DNA of 64,000 nucleotides, taken from G965218495 sp965218495 (GTDB lineage: Bacteria > Bacteroidota > Rhodothermia > Rhodothermales > Bin80). The notes beneath the pieces were generated by a model. The model searched no databases and had not been told where the DNA came from. It saw only the letters and a program-made list of their open reading frames with translations. A program made the position numbers and the translations under genes. Where the stretch lies: assembly GCA_965218495.1 (NCBI GenBank), contig OZ244626.1:3968001-4032000 (forward strand), read 5' to 3'. How positions within the stretch are numbered: the stretch's first letter is position 1; the number at the start of each line of letters is the position of its first letter. This document shows positions 9,031-17,109 of the stretch, piece after piece.

Positions 9031-10128
9031 GTGGAAATTCCCGACGCGTGCCGTAGCACCTTCCGCAGATCCCTCCTTGCCTGGTTCGACGCCAATCGGC
9101 GTGATCTGCCTTGGCGTCAATCGGCTGATCCGTACCAAATCTGGCTCTCTGAGGTGATGCTTCAGCAGACGCGCGTGGATCAGGCCTTGCCATACTACAC
9201 GCGCTTTCTCGACGCATTCCCCACTGCAGAAGCGCTGGCTGCCGCGGACCTTGATTCAGTGCTCAGAATCTGGGAAGGTTTGGGTTACTACGCACGGGCC
9301 CGGAATCTGCACCGGGCGGCGAAGCTCCTGGTTGACCACCATGGCGGCACGTTGCCAGCCGACTATCACGAGCTGCGGAAGTTGCCGGGCATTGGGCCCT
9401 ATACGGCAGGCGCGATTGCATCTATCGCATTCGGGATGCCATATCCGGCTGTGGATGGTAACGTTCGTCGCGTGCTATCGCGCTACTTCGCGCTTAGCTC
9501 CGCAGCACCACCCGTGCTCGAGCGGCTGGCATCACAGATGCTGGACTCCGACCGAAGTGGGGACTTCAACCAGGCGCTGATGGAACTTGGCGCCACGGTG
9601 TGTACGTCCACCGGCCCGCAGTGTCCCGCATGCCCACTGGCTTGCGGCTGTGCCGCCCTGGCGAGTGGCCAGCCTGAGCGCTATCCGACAAGAAAGGCCA
9701 AGGGGCCGACCCCACATTTTGACATAGCAGCCGGCGTTGTGCAGGACGATGCAGGGCGGCTGCTTATCCAGCGCCGTGCGGACAACGCACTCTTGGGCGG
9801 CCTATGGGAGTTGCCCGGCGGAAAACGTACTGGAGGAGAATCCATGCAACAGGCTTGCCAGCGCGAGTTGCATGAAGAGCTAGGAATCAGCGTGGCGGTT
9901 GGAGACCTTTTGAAGTCGGTAAAGCACGCCTACACGCACTTTCGGATCACGCTTTACGCCTTCAGGTGCACGATCACCACCGGAACACCCGTTTCAACCG
10001 TGGGACTGCCCGTGCGTTGGGTTCCTCTGAGCGAGCTTGGCCGGTACGCTTTTCCGCGTGCCAACAGGCATATACTTGACGCGTTGGTCCGGGCCGAAAT
10101 ACCGGCGGCTGGTGGTGGCGGGCCGTAA
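9031..10128 (+). CDS. mutY: A/G-specific adenine DNA glycosylase with complete Nudix box
   Basis: A 365-residue base-excision repair enzyme that removes adenine mispaired with 8-oxoguanine. The helix-hairpin-helix/GPD domain has catalytic E41 in EVMLQQTRVD, the HhH KLPGIGPYTAGAI, and D142 in VDGNVRRVL. The 4Fe-4S loop is complete: C191-x6-C198-x2-C201-x5-C207. A MutT-like domain follows from about residue 228. Unlike E. coli MutY, its Nudix box is intact (G264-x5-E270-x7-REL-x-EE-x-GI), so hydrolase activity is formally possible. The start is a GTG at 9031. It is divergent from the BamA-like gene, with 69 bp between them. Confidence 0.94.
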   Translation: MEIPDACRSTFRRSLLAWFDANRRDLPWRQSADPYQIWLSEVMLQQTRVDQALPYYTRFLDAFPTAEALAAADLDSVLRIWEGLGYYARARNLHRAAKLLVDHHGGTLPADYHELRKLPGIGPYTAGAIASIAFGMPYPAVDGNVRRVLSRYFALSSAAPPVLERLASQMLDSDRSGDFNQALMELGATVCTSTGPQCPACPLACGCAALASGQPERYPTRKAKGPTPHFDIAAGVVQDDAGRLLIQRRADNALLGGLWELPGGKRTGGESMQQACQRELHEELGISVAVGDLLKSVKHAYTHFRITLYAFRCTITTGTPVSTVGLPVRWVPLSELGRYAFPRANRHILDALVRAEIPAAGGGGP

Positions 10129-10192
10129 CGCAACAAAGTTGGCATGAGGCTATACAAACTGGTACAGATCACGCATTGCGCAATACGACGCT

Positions 10193-10654
10193 ATGGGCAA
10201 CGAATTAATCTGGTACATCCTGATAGGCGTTATCTATCTGATATTCGGGCTGCGGAAGAGGCGTCCGAAGCAGCCTGGCACACGCCCGCGTGCCGTTCCG
10301 TTCGAGGAAGCGCTCCGCGAGTTGACTGCGGCGGCATCAGACGGCGCCCCCCATGCGAATTCACCCGCGGTCCGTCCAGCCCCACCACCGGCGCAGGCCA
10401 TGGTGGCAGAGTCGCGGCCTTGGAGCAACGAGTTTGTCGCTCGCAGCCCTATTTTCTTTGACGACCCTTTTGCAGCTGCTCCGACCTTGCTTGCGGATCA
10501 GGCAACAGCGCCGCTGACGGTCAAGCGCATTTCCCCGGCACATTCTCCTGAATCCCAAGGTGCCGCCATTGCCAAGCAGCTACAGGACCCCCAGACCGCG
10601 CGTACAGCCGTGGTCCTAAGTGAGGTTTTGGGGAAGCCCCGCGCTTTGCGGTAG
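10193..10654 (+). CDS. Small single-pass membrane protein of unknown function
   Basis: A 153-residue protein with one N-terminal hydrophobic helix (NELIWYILIGVIYLIFGL) followed by a basic stop-transfer segment (RKRRPK). A Pro/Ala-rich low-complexity middle follows, and then a C-terminal motif IAKQLQDPQTARTAVVLSEV ending LGKPRALR. That terminal motif (a helix ending '..VLSE.LG.P.ALR') occurs, from memory, in small uncharacterised Bacteroidota/Rhodothermota proteins. The topology suggests a membrane anchor with a cytoplasmic tail. It lies 65 bp downstream of mutY on the same strand. No function can be assigned. Confidence 0.7.
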   Translation: MGNELIWYILIGVIYLIFGLRKRRPKQPGTRPRAVPFEEALRELTAAASDGAPHANSPAVRPAPPPAQAMVAESRPWSNEFVARSPIFFDDPFAAAPTLLADQATAPLTVKRISPAHSPESQGAAIAKQLQDPQTARTAVVLSEVLGKPRALR

Positions 10655-10974
10655 CCAATTATCTTTTCTCGAATCTTGCCGACTTGATTCAGGGATCGGG
10701 CGTCTTCGCGCCCAGAGCGGCTTGATCATCAATCATCCTTGGCACGCTCGCATCGATCTCAAGCGTGACGCGCGCCGTGTCGCCTGCCTCGCCGCTTGGC
10801 ACATCCAATGCGCCAAAGGCTGCATCACTTAGCATCTCAAACCGCAGCAGCAGCGCCGGAGTGGCTATATCTACAGTGAGCCTCAGGACCCCCATCGATC
10901 AGCATCTGCGTGTGCGCACTTACCTCCACGCAGGGCCACATAGATGCCTGGCGCGTCCGGCCGCATGCGCCAAG
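10655..10974. other. Gap downstream of the small membrane protein; possible protein remnant
   Basis: No solid gene is seen in these 320 bp. The minus strand at 10689-10895 is open for 68 codons (MGVLRLTVDIATPALLLRFE and onward) and reads like a protein C-terminus. In the frame just upstream the sequence runs MRPDAPGIYVALRGGKC before a stop. Both could be pieces of a decayed gene tied to the degraded array that begins at 10975. I could not identify a family. Confidence 0.3.
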
Positions 10975-11473
10975 CTAGCACCCCTCCACGCCTTTCTTCC
11001 AGATTGTACGGCCAATAGCGCCACCGATAGGGCCCATGATTGCGCCCATCAAAGCACCCTGCACCACGCCGTAAAGGTACCCGACGGGCCCCCTCATCAT
11101 CTCGGTCATGAGGTCAGAGAATATGCTCCCTGACTGGTCCTGGATTCCGCTAACCTCTTCAATCATCTAATCCGGCCCCGGTATGACCCCCGAACCAATC
11201 AGGACATAGCCTGCCGGCGCCACCACTGCCCCGGCAAATATGCCGGAAGCAATCCGAGAACAACACCTTGTCTACCCGCCAGGGTTAGTGAGTGCGTGAT
11301 TCGCTGTATAGTGCCATACGGCCCCTAGACCGCAATTCAGGAGAAGGGAGGGCCAAGCACCCGCAAATCGCGTTGGGGGAAAAGCCTCCCGTGCTTGACT
11401 GATTGTTGGAGACAGTTGCGGCCAGAGCCACCGCGAATCCGCTCAGGAGCGCTGAAGGGGTTTTCGATGGCAT
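10975..11473 (-). pseudogene. Decayed third copy of the four-helix membrane protein family
   Basis: Both ends of the family are recognisable. The N-terminus (11473 downward) reads MPSKTPSALLSGFAVALAAT and then NNQSSTGGFSPNAICGC, matching MPPRVPSALMGGLAAALLVI and NYLSSTGGFPPNPVYGC of the copy at 12274. The C-terminus reads VQGALMGAIMGPIGGAIGRT followed by IWKKGVEGC. The middle is broken by a frameshift after the 'GCLA' codons (about 11340-11350) and by an in-frame TAG where the intact copy has the second Glu of GPEEMIEE (about 11167). The protein cannot be made as one chain, so this is a pseudogene of a tandem duplicate. Confidence 0.8.
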
Positions 11474-11767
11474 CGCATACCCCTGCGTTGTGCGAACTGT
11501 TGCCTGTCGACGTTAGCAGGCAGCAGCGCATTACAATGGAGCAGCCTTCATTGCCGCACCGCCCAAAAATAGAGGCAGACACCTTAATTCAGTCTACCAC
11601 GCGATGCATCTTGGCTAGGTGCTGGCCAGTCTCCGCGCCGGCCCCTGTAAACCGATGTAGCATCCCCATCACGACGGAGTACGAGGCAAACGGGCACAAG
11701 TGTTGCAGCCGTGACCCGTACGTGACACCGACGTAGCGGCCGGCCGCTTCTTTCGGCCGTGCTCAGC

Positions 11768-12274
11768 TTAGGACGCCTCTTCCTCGCCCTTTTTCCAGAT
11801 GGCACGGCCAATGGCACCGCCGATGAGCCCCATGATTGCGCCGCTGACCGAACCCTGCACCACACTGACAACGAGCCCAATGGGCCCACGCGTCATCTCC
11901 AACATGCGCTTGGTGAATGAACTCCCTGGCTGATCCAGCAACCCGCTTCGCTCCATCTCCTCAATCATCTCTTCCGGCCCCGGTAAAGCTCCCAACGCCA
12001 TCAGGACATAACCTACCAGCGCCGCGATTACCCCGGCAAAAACTCCAGATAGCAGTCCGAGAACGACACCCTGGCCACCGGTCAGGGTAAGCGAGTGCTC
12101 CGTTGTATAGTGCCATACGGCAACTAGTCCGCAGGTCAGGAAGGACAGGCAAGCAAAGCAACCATAAACTGGGTTGGGAGGAAAGCCTCCCGTGCTGGAC
12201 AGATAGTTAAAGATAATCACGAGCAGCGCCGCGGCGAGACCGCCCATGAGCGCTGAAGGGACTCTTGGTGGCAT
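11768..12274 (-). CDS. Four-helix membrane protein, tandem family, copy 2
   Basis: A 168-residue protein with four hydrophobic segments: residues about 7-25, 35-55, 65-95 (GQGVVLGLLSGVFAGVIAAL) and 130-155 (VQGSVSGAIMGLIGGAIGRA). It ends in a charged IWKKGEEEAS tail. An acidic linker (GPEEMIEEMERSG) separates helices three and four. It shares length, the VAVWHYT.EHS.TLTGGQGV signature and the GGAIGRAIWK tail with the neighbour at 12581-13066. The family is unknown to me. It is likely an inner-membrane protein; the Gly/Ala-rich last helix suggests tight packing or oligomerisation. About 306 bp separate it from the next copy upstream. Confidence 0.72.
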   Translation of the reverse strand: MPPRVPSALMGGLAAALLVIIFNYLSSTGGFPPNPVYGCFACLSFLTCGLVAVWHYTTEHSLTLTGGQGVVLGLLSGVFAGVIAALVGYVLMALGALPGPEEMIEEMERSGLLDQPGSSFTKRMLEMTRGPIGLVVSVVQGSVSGAIMGLIGGAIGRAIWKKGEEEAS

Positions 12275-12580
12275 CTAACACCTCTTTGTGTTGAGTGAAC
12301 TGCTACATGTCTACGGTAGCGGGCAGCAGCTCGCTACTTAGGAACGGCCCTCCTTGCCGCATCTCCGGCAGAATAATGCGGGCACTTTCAACTAGCCTGC
12401 CATGTGATTCATAGAGACTACGTACCGGCCTGGCATGCGTGTCGGCATCCAGTCAACCGAGACGCCCACCGCAGGAGCCCCGACCACGCAGGTGGAGAGC
12501 CACGCGAGCGCAGGCAACGCAGCTGCGGCCGATACGTGACAACCTGTAGCGACCGGACGCATCAGGCGGCATGGCTCTGG

Positions 12581-13066
12581 TCAGGCCGCCTCTTCCTCGC
12601 CCCTCTTCCAGATGGCGCGGCCAATAGCACCGCCGACTAGGCCCAGGACCACGGCAAGAACCAAGCCCACCACAATCCCTCCGACCCCGTACATGATTTC
12701 AATCATCTGCGTCGCCATTGCTTCCCCTGCGCCGCCTGCAGCCTCGATTTCGGCCATAGCCTCAGCCATGGCCTCCTCCTTTGTGGGTAAAACGTTGAGG
12801 GCTTGTAGCAAAAGGCCTAGGAGAGCCCCAACGATGCCGGCAAATACACCCGAATACGCACCCAGCTTGACGCCCTGACCTCCAGTAAGCGTAACCGAAT
12901 GTTCGTTAGCGTAGTGCCAGACAGCAACCAGGCCGCAGACCAAGTAGGACAAGCAGGCCAGTATCCCAAATATTTCGCTGACACTCGCCTGTCCGATCTG
13001 GAACAGCGCAGCAAGTAGAGCACCGGCAACACCGCCGATGACGGCTGAAGTGGTATAAGATGGCAT
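12581..13066 (-). CDS. Four-helix membrane protein, tandem family, copy 1
   Basis: A 161-residue paralogue of the protein at 11768-12274 with the same four-helix plan. The central signature reads CGLVAVWHYANEHSVTLTGG. An Ala/Glu-rich amphipathic stretch (KEEAMAEAMAEIEAAGG) stands where copy 2 has its acidic linker, and the last helix is GGIVVGLVLAVVLGLVGGAI followed by GRAIWKRGEEEAA. The function is unknown. The spacers behind copies 1 and 2 share similarity with the spacer behind the pseudogene, so the duplicated unit was larger than the gene alone. Confidence 0.72.
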   Translation of the reverse strand: MPSYTTSAVIGGVAGALLAALFQIGQASVSEIFGILACLSYLVCGLVAVWHYANEHSVTLTGGQGVKLGAYSGVFAGIVGALLGLLLQALNVLPTKEEAMAEAMAEIEAAGGAGEAMATQMIEIMYGVGGIVVGLVLAVVLGLVGGAIGRAIWKRGEEEAA

Positions 13067-13885
13067 AGAAGCAGGAATCTAGTTTAACGGTTAAGACGAA
13101 AGCGCTACCCGACAATAATAGCACATTGCAGGGAACGATAGCAACCAAACGCTGAGCGGAAATAGGCCGTGCTTCTTGTCTGTTGCACTTTTTGCGGTTG
13201 GGCACTGACAGGACGGCTGTTCGCGTCCGGCATGTCCCCATCAGGCGCACTCCGGTCTGCCGCTTCCCCTGGAGCACATGTGCCCTTAGTCTCCAGCCCG
13301 CCGCCTTGCCGACCAAACACACCGCGGAGCCCCCCGCCGGGCCCGTGGTCAGGACTGTCTCGCGGATAAGCAAGACCACAAGGGATACTGCGTCTGCGAC
13401 GAACCCGCCAATAGTGGCCACAGCCCTGAACATTTGCGCGACTTTTCTCATTCCCGGGCCGATTCCGGCTGGGATCCTGTAGCTGATGCCAACGGCAGCA
13501 CGATAGCCACCGACAGCATTCGCTCTTGCGCCGATTGCCACAACTTCACCACCGATGAGGGGTAGGGCCTGCGACGCCAACAAAGTACCGACGCGCCAAA
13601 ATACCGCACTGGAAAAAAGCAAAACTGAGCATGGAGGCGAAGGCGCGGCTGGCCCTGGATGGCATCGGCGACCAACAGCGCGAGCGCTGCGGCCACGCAC
13701 TGCAGCCTACCGATGATGACTGACTACAGGCACGAAGACCTGGGGCCAACGGCATAAGACGCCGAGTGGCTCTGCAGCTCAGCGGCGCGTGGTTGAGCAC
13801 AGGCGAGCCTCTAGCCCAAGTTTACCATGCACTTTTCACAAGTCCTTTATATTCAGGGACATACGTCACCCTAAAATGCCTCTTC
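13067..13885. other. Gene-poor stretch between membrane-protein array and IS1634 element
   Basis: About 820 bp without a gene I can support. Reading frames exist on the minus strand, but they overlap each other, have arginine/proline-rich shadow-like composition, and the longest runs into the start of the membrane-protein gene in another frame. The stretch may be debris left by duplications and insertions. Confidence 0.4.
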
Positions 13886-15835
13886 TGGCACTACAATGGA
13901 CTTCGGAAGGACTTTTAGTACTGCCGATCAGACGACGGTCTTCTTCGTAGAGAGGGGCTTGTAATCTATTCCCAAGGCGTCATAGATCGACCGGAGCTCG
14001 GGGTCGGGCTGTGCAGTTGTGCGCACATGGAGCGTACGCCCGTCGCGGCACGGGAACACACTGGTCGTGCGCGCTTGTCGCTGAAGGATGCTTCGAAGCG
14101 TCGTCCAACTGGAGGAGAGCCCTCGGCTACGCAGGCGAGTTCGGATTACCTGCACGAGCTGATACGCGATGACCGAGATGAACAGATGCCCTTCGGCGCG
14201 CAGGCCTGTGGAGTGGTAGATGGGTCGTAGGCCCAGTTCCGACTTCAGGGTTCGGAACACGGCTTCCAAGTCGGTGAGCCGGATGTAGGTGCGCCATAAC
14301 GCTTCGTCGGTCCAGTTCACCAAATTGCTTCGCAGGCAGTACACTCCTGGATGCGTCGCCATGGACCCCGGTAGCAGTCTCTGCTCCCATTGAATCGTGT
14401 GCGCGCGCTTGCCGCTTTCGTCAGGCTGCACCGTGATGTCGTAATGCTGTCCTATCCCTCCGTATCGCTCCTTCAGGCGCCCGAGGCGCTCAGAAACCAC
14501 CTCGAGTCGCTTATGCGTGCGCGGGCGGGAGAGCCCGTCGGACAGTTTCTTCAGGGCCTGCTCAAACGCTGCGGTCTGCCGTGCCACTATGGCTTGCTCC
14601 TTCGCAGCCCGGGACGCAGAGTAGCAATAGAGCCGCACCTGGTCGTCCTGTACCTGCCGGTATAGGGATAGACGCTCACCACCGGCCGTCGTAAGTGTTT
14701 GCGCTGCCTCAGGATCAAAGACCCGCCTGCGCTCCCGAGCGACCACAATGTACTGGTACTTCTGCGCATGCAGCCATTGTATACGATCTTCGGTCGCTAT
14801 GCCCCGATCCATCACCACGAGCGCCTCGGGACCCGCTTGCAGTACCGCCAGCATCTCCTCTAGCGTGCGGTGCTCCCGCACATTGCCCGCGAAGACCTTG
14901 CTCTTGCGTACGAAGCCGCTCCCGTCCAGGACCAGGGCCAAGGTCAATAAGGGACAATCGCGGCGCCGCTCCTTCGAGTGACCACGCTTTGCCTTGTCTA
15001 TGTTGGCCCCGGTACCCTCCAGAAATGTGTTGGTCAGATCGTAAAGCGTGACCGTTGGACGCGCAGCAAACAGATCCAGCGCCTGCGTAAAGAGGTGCTG
15101 CTCTATGGCTTGCTGATGCCGCACGAGCAGGTCGCTTGCCCGATAGAGGTGCATGGGTCCCATCGCTTCATAGGAACCGCCCACAAACTCGTCCAGGCCA
15201 CTGTTGCGCTCCAGCCAATGCTTGGTGGCCCGTTCACTGCCCGGCTGCGCCAAGCGTCCGATGATGCTGCCAATGGCAGCGCGCCGCATGGAGGGGGTCA
15301 TCTGCAGCCTGTCAAAGAGCGCGGGCATCTTCAACTGCTCCATAGCCCACAGCCCTACGTGCTCCACGCCCACCGTACGCGATCGGATCGTCTTGATGGC
15401 GTTGGCATTGACCACACGCCAGTCTGCCACGGCCCCGTTGCGGTCGGTATGCTCGATCACCTCCGCGCCACGCGCCGCCAACAGGGCCGCGATGCGCTGC
15501 GCTTCGCCTTCGATGTGAGCGGACAAGTCCGGCCATAGCTCGAGCTGCCCCATCAGCACCGTCTCAATACGCTGGCACAGACATCGCCAGTGCTTCTTAT
15601 CGACCTTGAAATGTGCGCCGAGGTTCAGCAGCGTCCGTTGTCGCACCCGGTCTCCCTCCCGCTTGGCCTGACACAGCCGGAAGGTGTAGTAGCGCGTACC
15701 GTCCGCTCCGGTTCGCGTGAGTGCGCGGCGTATAAACACAGTAGTGTACGGCGTGGTTGGGATAGCCCTGATGCCAATATAGTCACCGGTCGCCGTGTAA
15801 ACAAGCACGCCAGTACGATTATGGCACTACATTGG
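13886..15835 (-). mobile_element. IS1634-family insertion sequence (ends approximate)
   Basis: The element contains one transposase gene (13928-15808). A 14-bp sequence, TGGCACTACAATGG at 13886-13899, recurs in the same orientation with one mismatch (TGGCACTACATTGG) at 15822-15835, just outside the gene on each side. It may be a target duplication or part of the ends. A weak inverted match (AGTACTGCCG near 13917 against CGTACTGGCG read from the right end near 15818) may mark the terminal repeats. The exact tips cannot be fixed by eye. Confidence 0.6.
13928..15808 (-). CDS. IS1634-family transposase
   Basis: A 626-residue DDE transposase of the IS4-like superfamily, IS1634 group. Features are an N-terminal region with YYTFRLCQAKREGDRVRQRT, a first catalytic aspartate in TVTLYDLTNTFLEGTGANID, a second in GPEALVVMDRGIATEDRIQW, and the Y-(2)-R-(3)-E-like region LTDLEAVFRTLKSELGLRPI followed by YHSTGLRAEGHLFISVIAY. 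The frame is intact over the usual family length, so the enzyme could be active. It is oriented opposite to groESL and lies beside the decaying membrane-protein array. Confidence 0.9.
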   Translation of the reverse strand: MLVYTATGDYIGIRAIPTTPYTTVFIRRALTRTGADGTRYYTFRLCQAKREGDRVRQRTLLNLGAHFKVDKKHWRCLCQRIETVLMGQLELWPDLSAHIEGEAQRIAALLAARGAEVIEHTDRNGAVADWRVVNANAIKTIRSRTVGVEHVGLWAMEQLKMPALFDRLQMTPSMRRAAIGSIIGRLAQPGSERATKHWLERNSGLDEFVGGSYEAMGPMHLYRASDLLVRHQQAIEQHLFTQALDLFAARPTVTLYDLTNTFLEGTGANIDKAKRGHSKERRRDCPLLTLALVLDGSGFVRKSKVFAGNVREHRTLEEMLAVLQAGPEALVVMDRGIATEDRIQWLHAQKYQYIVVARERRRVFDPEAAQTLTTAGGERLSLYRQVQDDQVRLYCYSASRAAKEQAIVARQTAAFEQALKKLSDGLSRPRTHKRLEVVSERLGRLKERYGGIGQHYDITVQPDESGKRAHTIQWEQRLLPGSMATHPGVYCLRSNLVNWTDEALWRTYIRLTDLEAVFRTLKSELGLRPIYHSTGLRAEGHLFISVIAYQLVQVIRTRLRSRGLSSSWTTLRSILQRQARTTSVFPCRDGRTLHVRTTAQPDPELRSIYDALGIDYKPLSTKKTVV

Positions 15836-16067
15836 CGAGTAGCGAGACGATATATTCAGAAGTGGAGTAAACTCGGAGGCAAAGAGGGGAAATCAGGCAC
15901 ATAATGTACCCACAAACAGGTCATAGTGGGGGCAAAGCGGTGAATCGTCCCTAATCTTCCTCGCAAGGGCGCCAAATTGTGCCGGAATTGAGGCCGCAAA
16001 TGTTAAACCCGGGCTAGCCGACGAAAGGGCAAACTCTTCGCAAGCCCCGTGCGCTGCTACCCAGCAG

Positions 16068-16622
16068 CTACTCTACCAAGGCCACCACCGGAGGATCTGC
16101 GCTGCGTGACCCCAGAGCGCGGCCTGAGAGAGCCTGCGCCACCAGCATTCCTGCTGCAAGGCCGAACAAGCCGCCGGAGAGAACACGGCTGAGCGGAGTA
16201 TTGGGCCAAAGCCCGACAAAGTCAAGCACCCAGTCTAGACCCAACGGCAATAGTGCCGCCGCCAATAGCAGCCGCGAGTGATTCCACCACTTGCGCTCCC
16301 ATCTGCGCACAACCAGGTACAGGACAGGACCAAGAAATAGGCCCCAGTAGATGCCGTAGCACCGGTGACAGGCAGCAAGCGCCACGCCGTCCACATGAAA
16401 GGACCGCTCGGCAATCTGATGGCATACCGGCGCAAAAGTATGCATGAGCACAATGCGCCACTCTACCCCCACAAACGGCGGCAAGGTCACCAACACCAAG
16501 ACAAGCCCCATGAGACCGAAGCTCAGGGACCAACCCCGCCACCGTATGCGACCTGCCAATCCTGTCATACGCGTCAGCTGGTCTGCCGCTTTGTCATACG
16601 CAACGTGCCAGGCCAGCAGCAA
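16068..16622 (-). CDS. DUF2085 family membrane protein
   Basis: A 184-residue membrane protein with about four or five hydrophobic helices. It carries the DUF2085 signature FAPVCHQIAERSFHVDGVAL followed by AACHRCYGIYWG, including the CHQ..ERSF and C.RC.GIY motifs. The Cys/His residues suggest metal or redox chemistry, but the role of the family is unknown. It lies divergently upstream of groES, 170 bp from its start, and the CIRCE operator is within that gap. Confidence 0.8.
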   Translation of the reverse strand: MLLAWHVAYDKAADQLTRMTGLAGRIRWRGWSLSFGLMGLVLVLVTLPPFVGVEWRIVLMHTFAPVCHQIAERSFHVDGVALAACHRCYGIYWGLFLGPVLYLVVRRWERKWWNHSRLLLAAALLPLGLDWVLDFVGLWPNTPLSRVLSGGLFGLAAGMLVAQALSGRALGSRSADPPVVALVE

Positions 16623-16725
16623 TTCCGGGTGGAAGGGCGTCTGGCACCCTTTTTGTTGAAGGACCGCGTACGCAGGAGGGTCCTGCTAAGTTCACCGGAA
16701 CCTCACATCAGCAGTGTGGTATCAA

Positions 16726-16752
16726 TTAGCACTCACCAGCGGAGAGTGCTAA
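16726..16752. promoter_or_regulatory. CIRCE operator (HrcA binding site) of groESL
   Basis: A perfect CIRCE inverted repeat, TTAGCACTC, nine spacer bases, GAGTGCTAA, lies 40 bp upstream of groES. HrcA repressor binding here is established for many bacteria. It predicts heat-shock control of groESL by HrcA, whose gene is not in the window. Confidence 0.96.
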
Positions 16753-16792
16753 CAAGAAGAACCACTCATCACAAATTGGAGGCAACATACCC

Positions 16793-17074
16793 ATGATTCA
16801 ACCGCTTAGTGACCGCGTAGTGGTCAAGGCGCAGGACGCCGACGAGAAGACCGCCAGCGGACTGTTCATCCCCGACTCTGCCAAGGAGAAGCCGCAGCGC
16901 GGCACGGTCATCGCCGTCGGCCCGGGTCGGGTCGAGAACGGCACCAAGATTGATACTACCGTAAAGGCCGGCGACGTCGTTCTCTACGGGAAGTACTCCG
17001 GCACGGAGGTCACCCTCGATGGGGAGGAATACCTCATCATGCGCGAGAGTGACATCCTCGGCATCGTCAAGTAA
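16793..17074 (+). CDS. groES: Co-chaperonin GroES
   Basis: A 93-residue co-chaperonin that caps the GroEL ring. It begins MIQPLSDRVVVKAQDADEKT. The mobile loop ASGLFIPDSAKEKPQRGTVI contacts GroEL, and the protein ends with YLIMRESDILGIVK. A good ribosome binding site (TTGGAGG) stands 9 nt before the ATG. It is the first gene of a two-gene operon with groEL, 35 bp downstream, under the CIRCE element. Confidence 0.97.
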   Translation: MIQPLSDRVVVKAQDADEKTASGLFIPDSAKEKPQRGTVIAVGPGRVENGTKIDTTVKAGDVVLYGKYSGTEVTLDGEEYLIMRESDILGIVK

Positions 17075-17109
17075 CTCAACCGTAAACCCTCTTATCTCTA
17101 AATATCAAC

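Noticed and set aside
12906..13700. 264-codon minus-strand open frame
   Set aside because: It overlaps the start of the four-helix membrane gene in another frame, has shadow-like composition, and shows no recognisable family.
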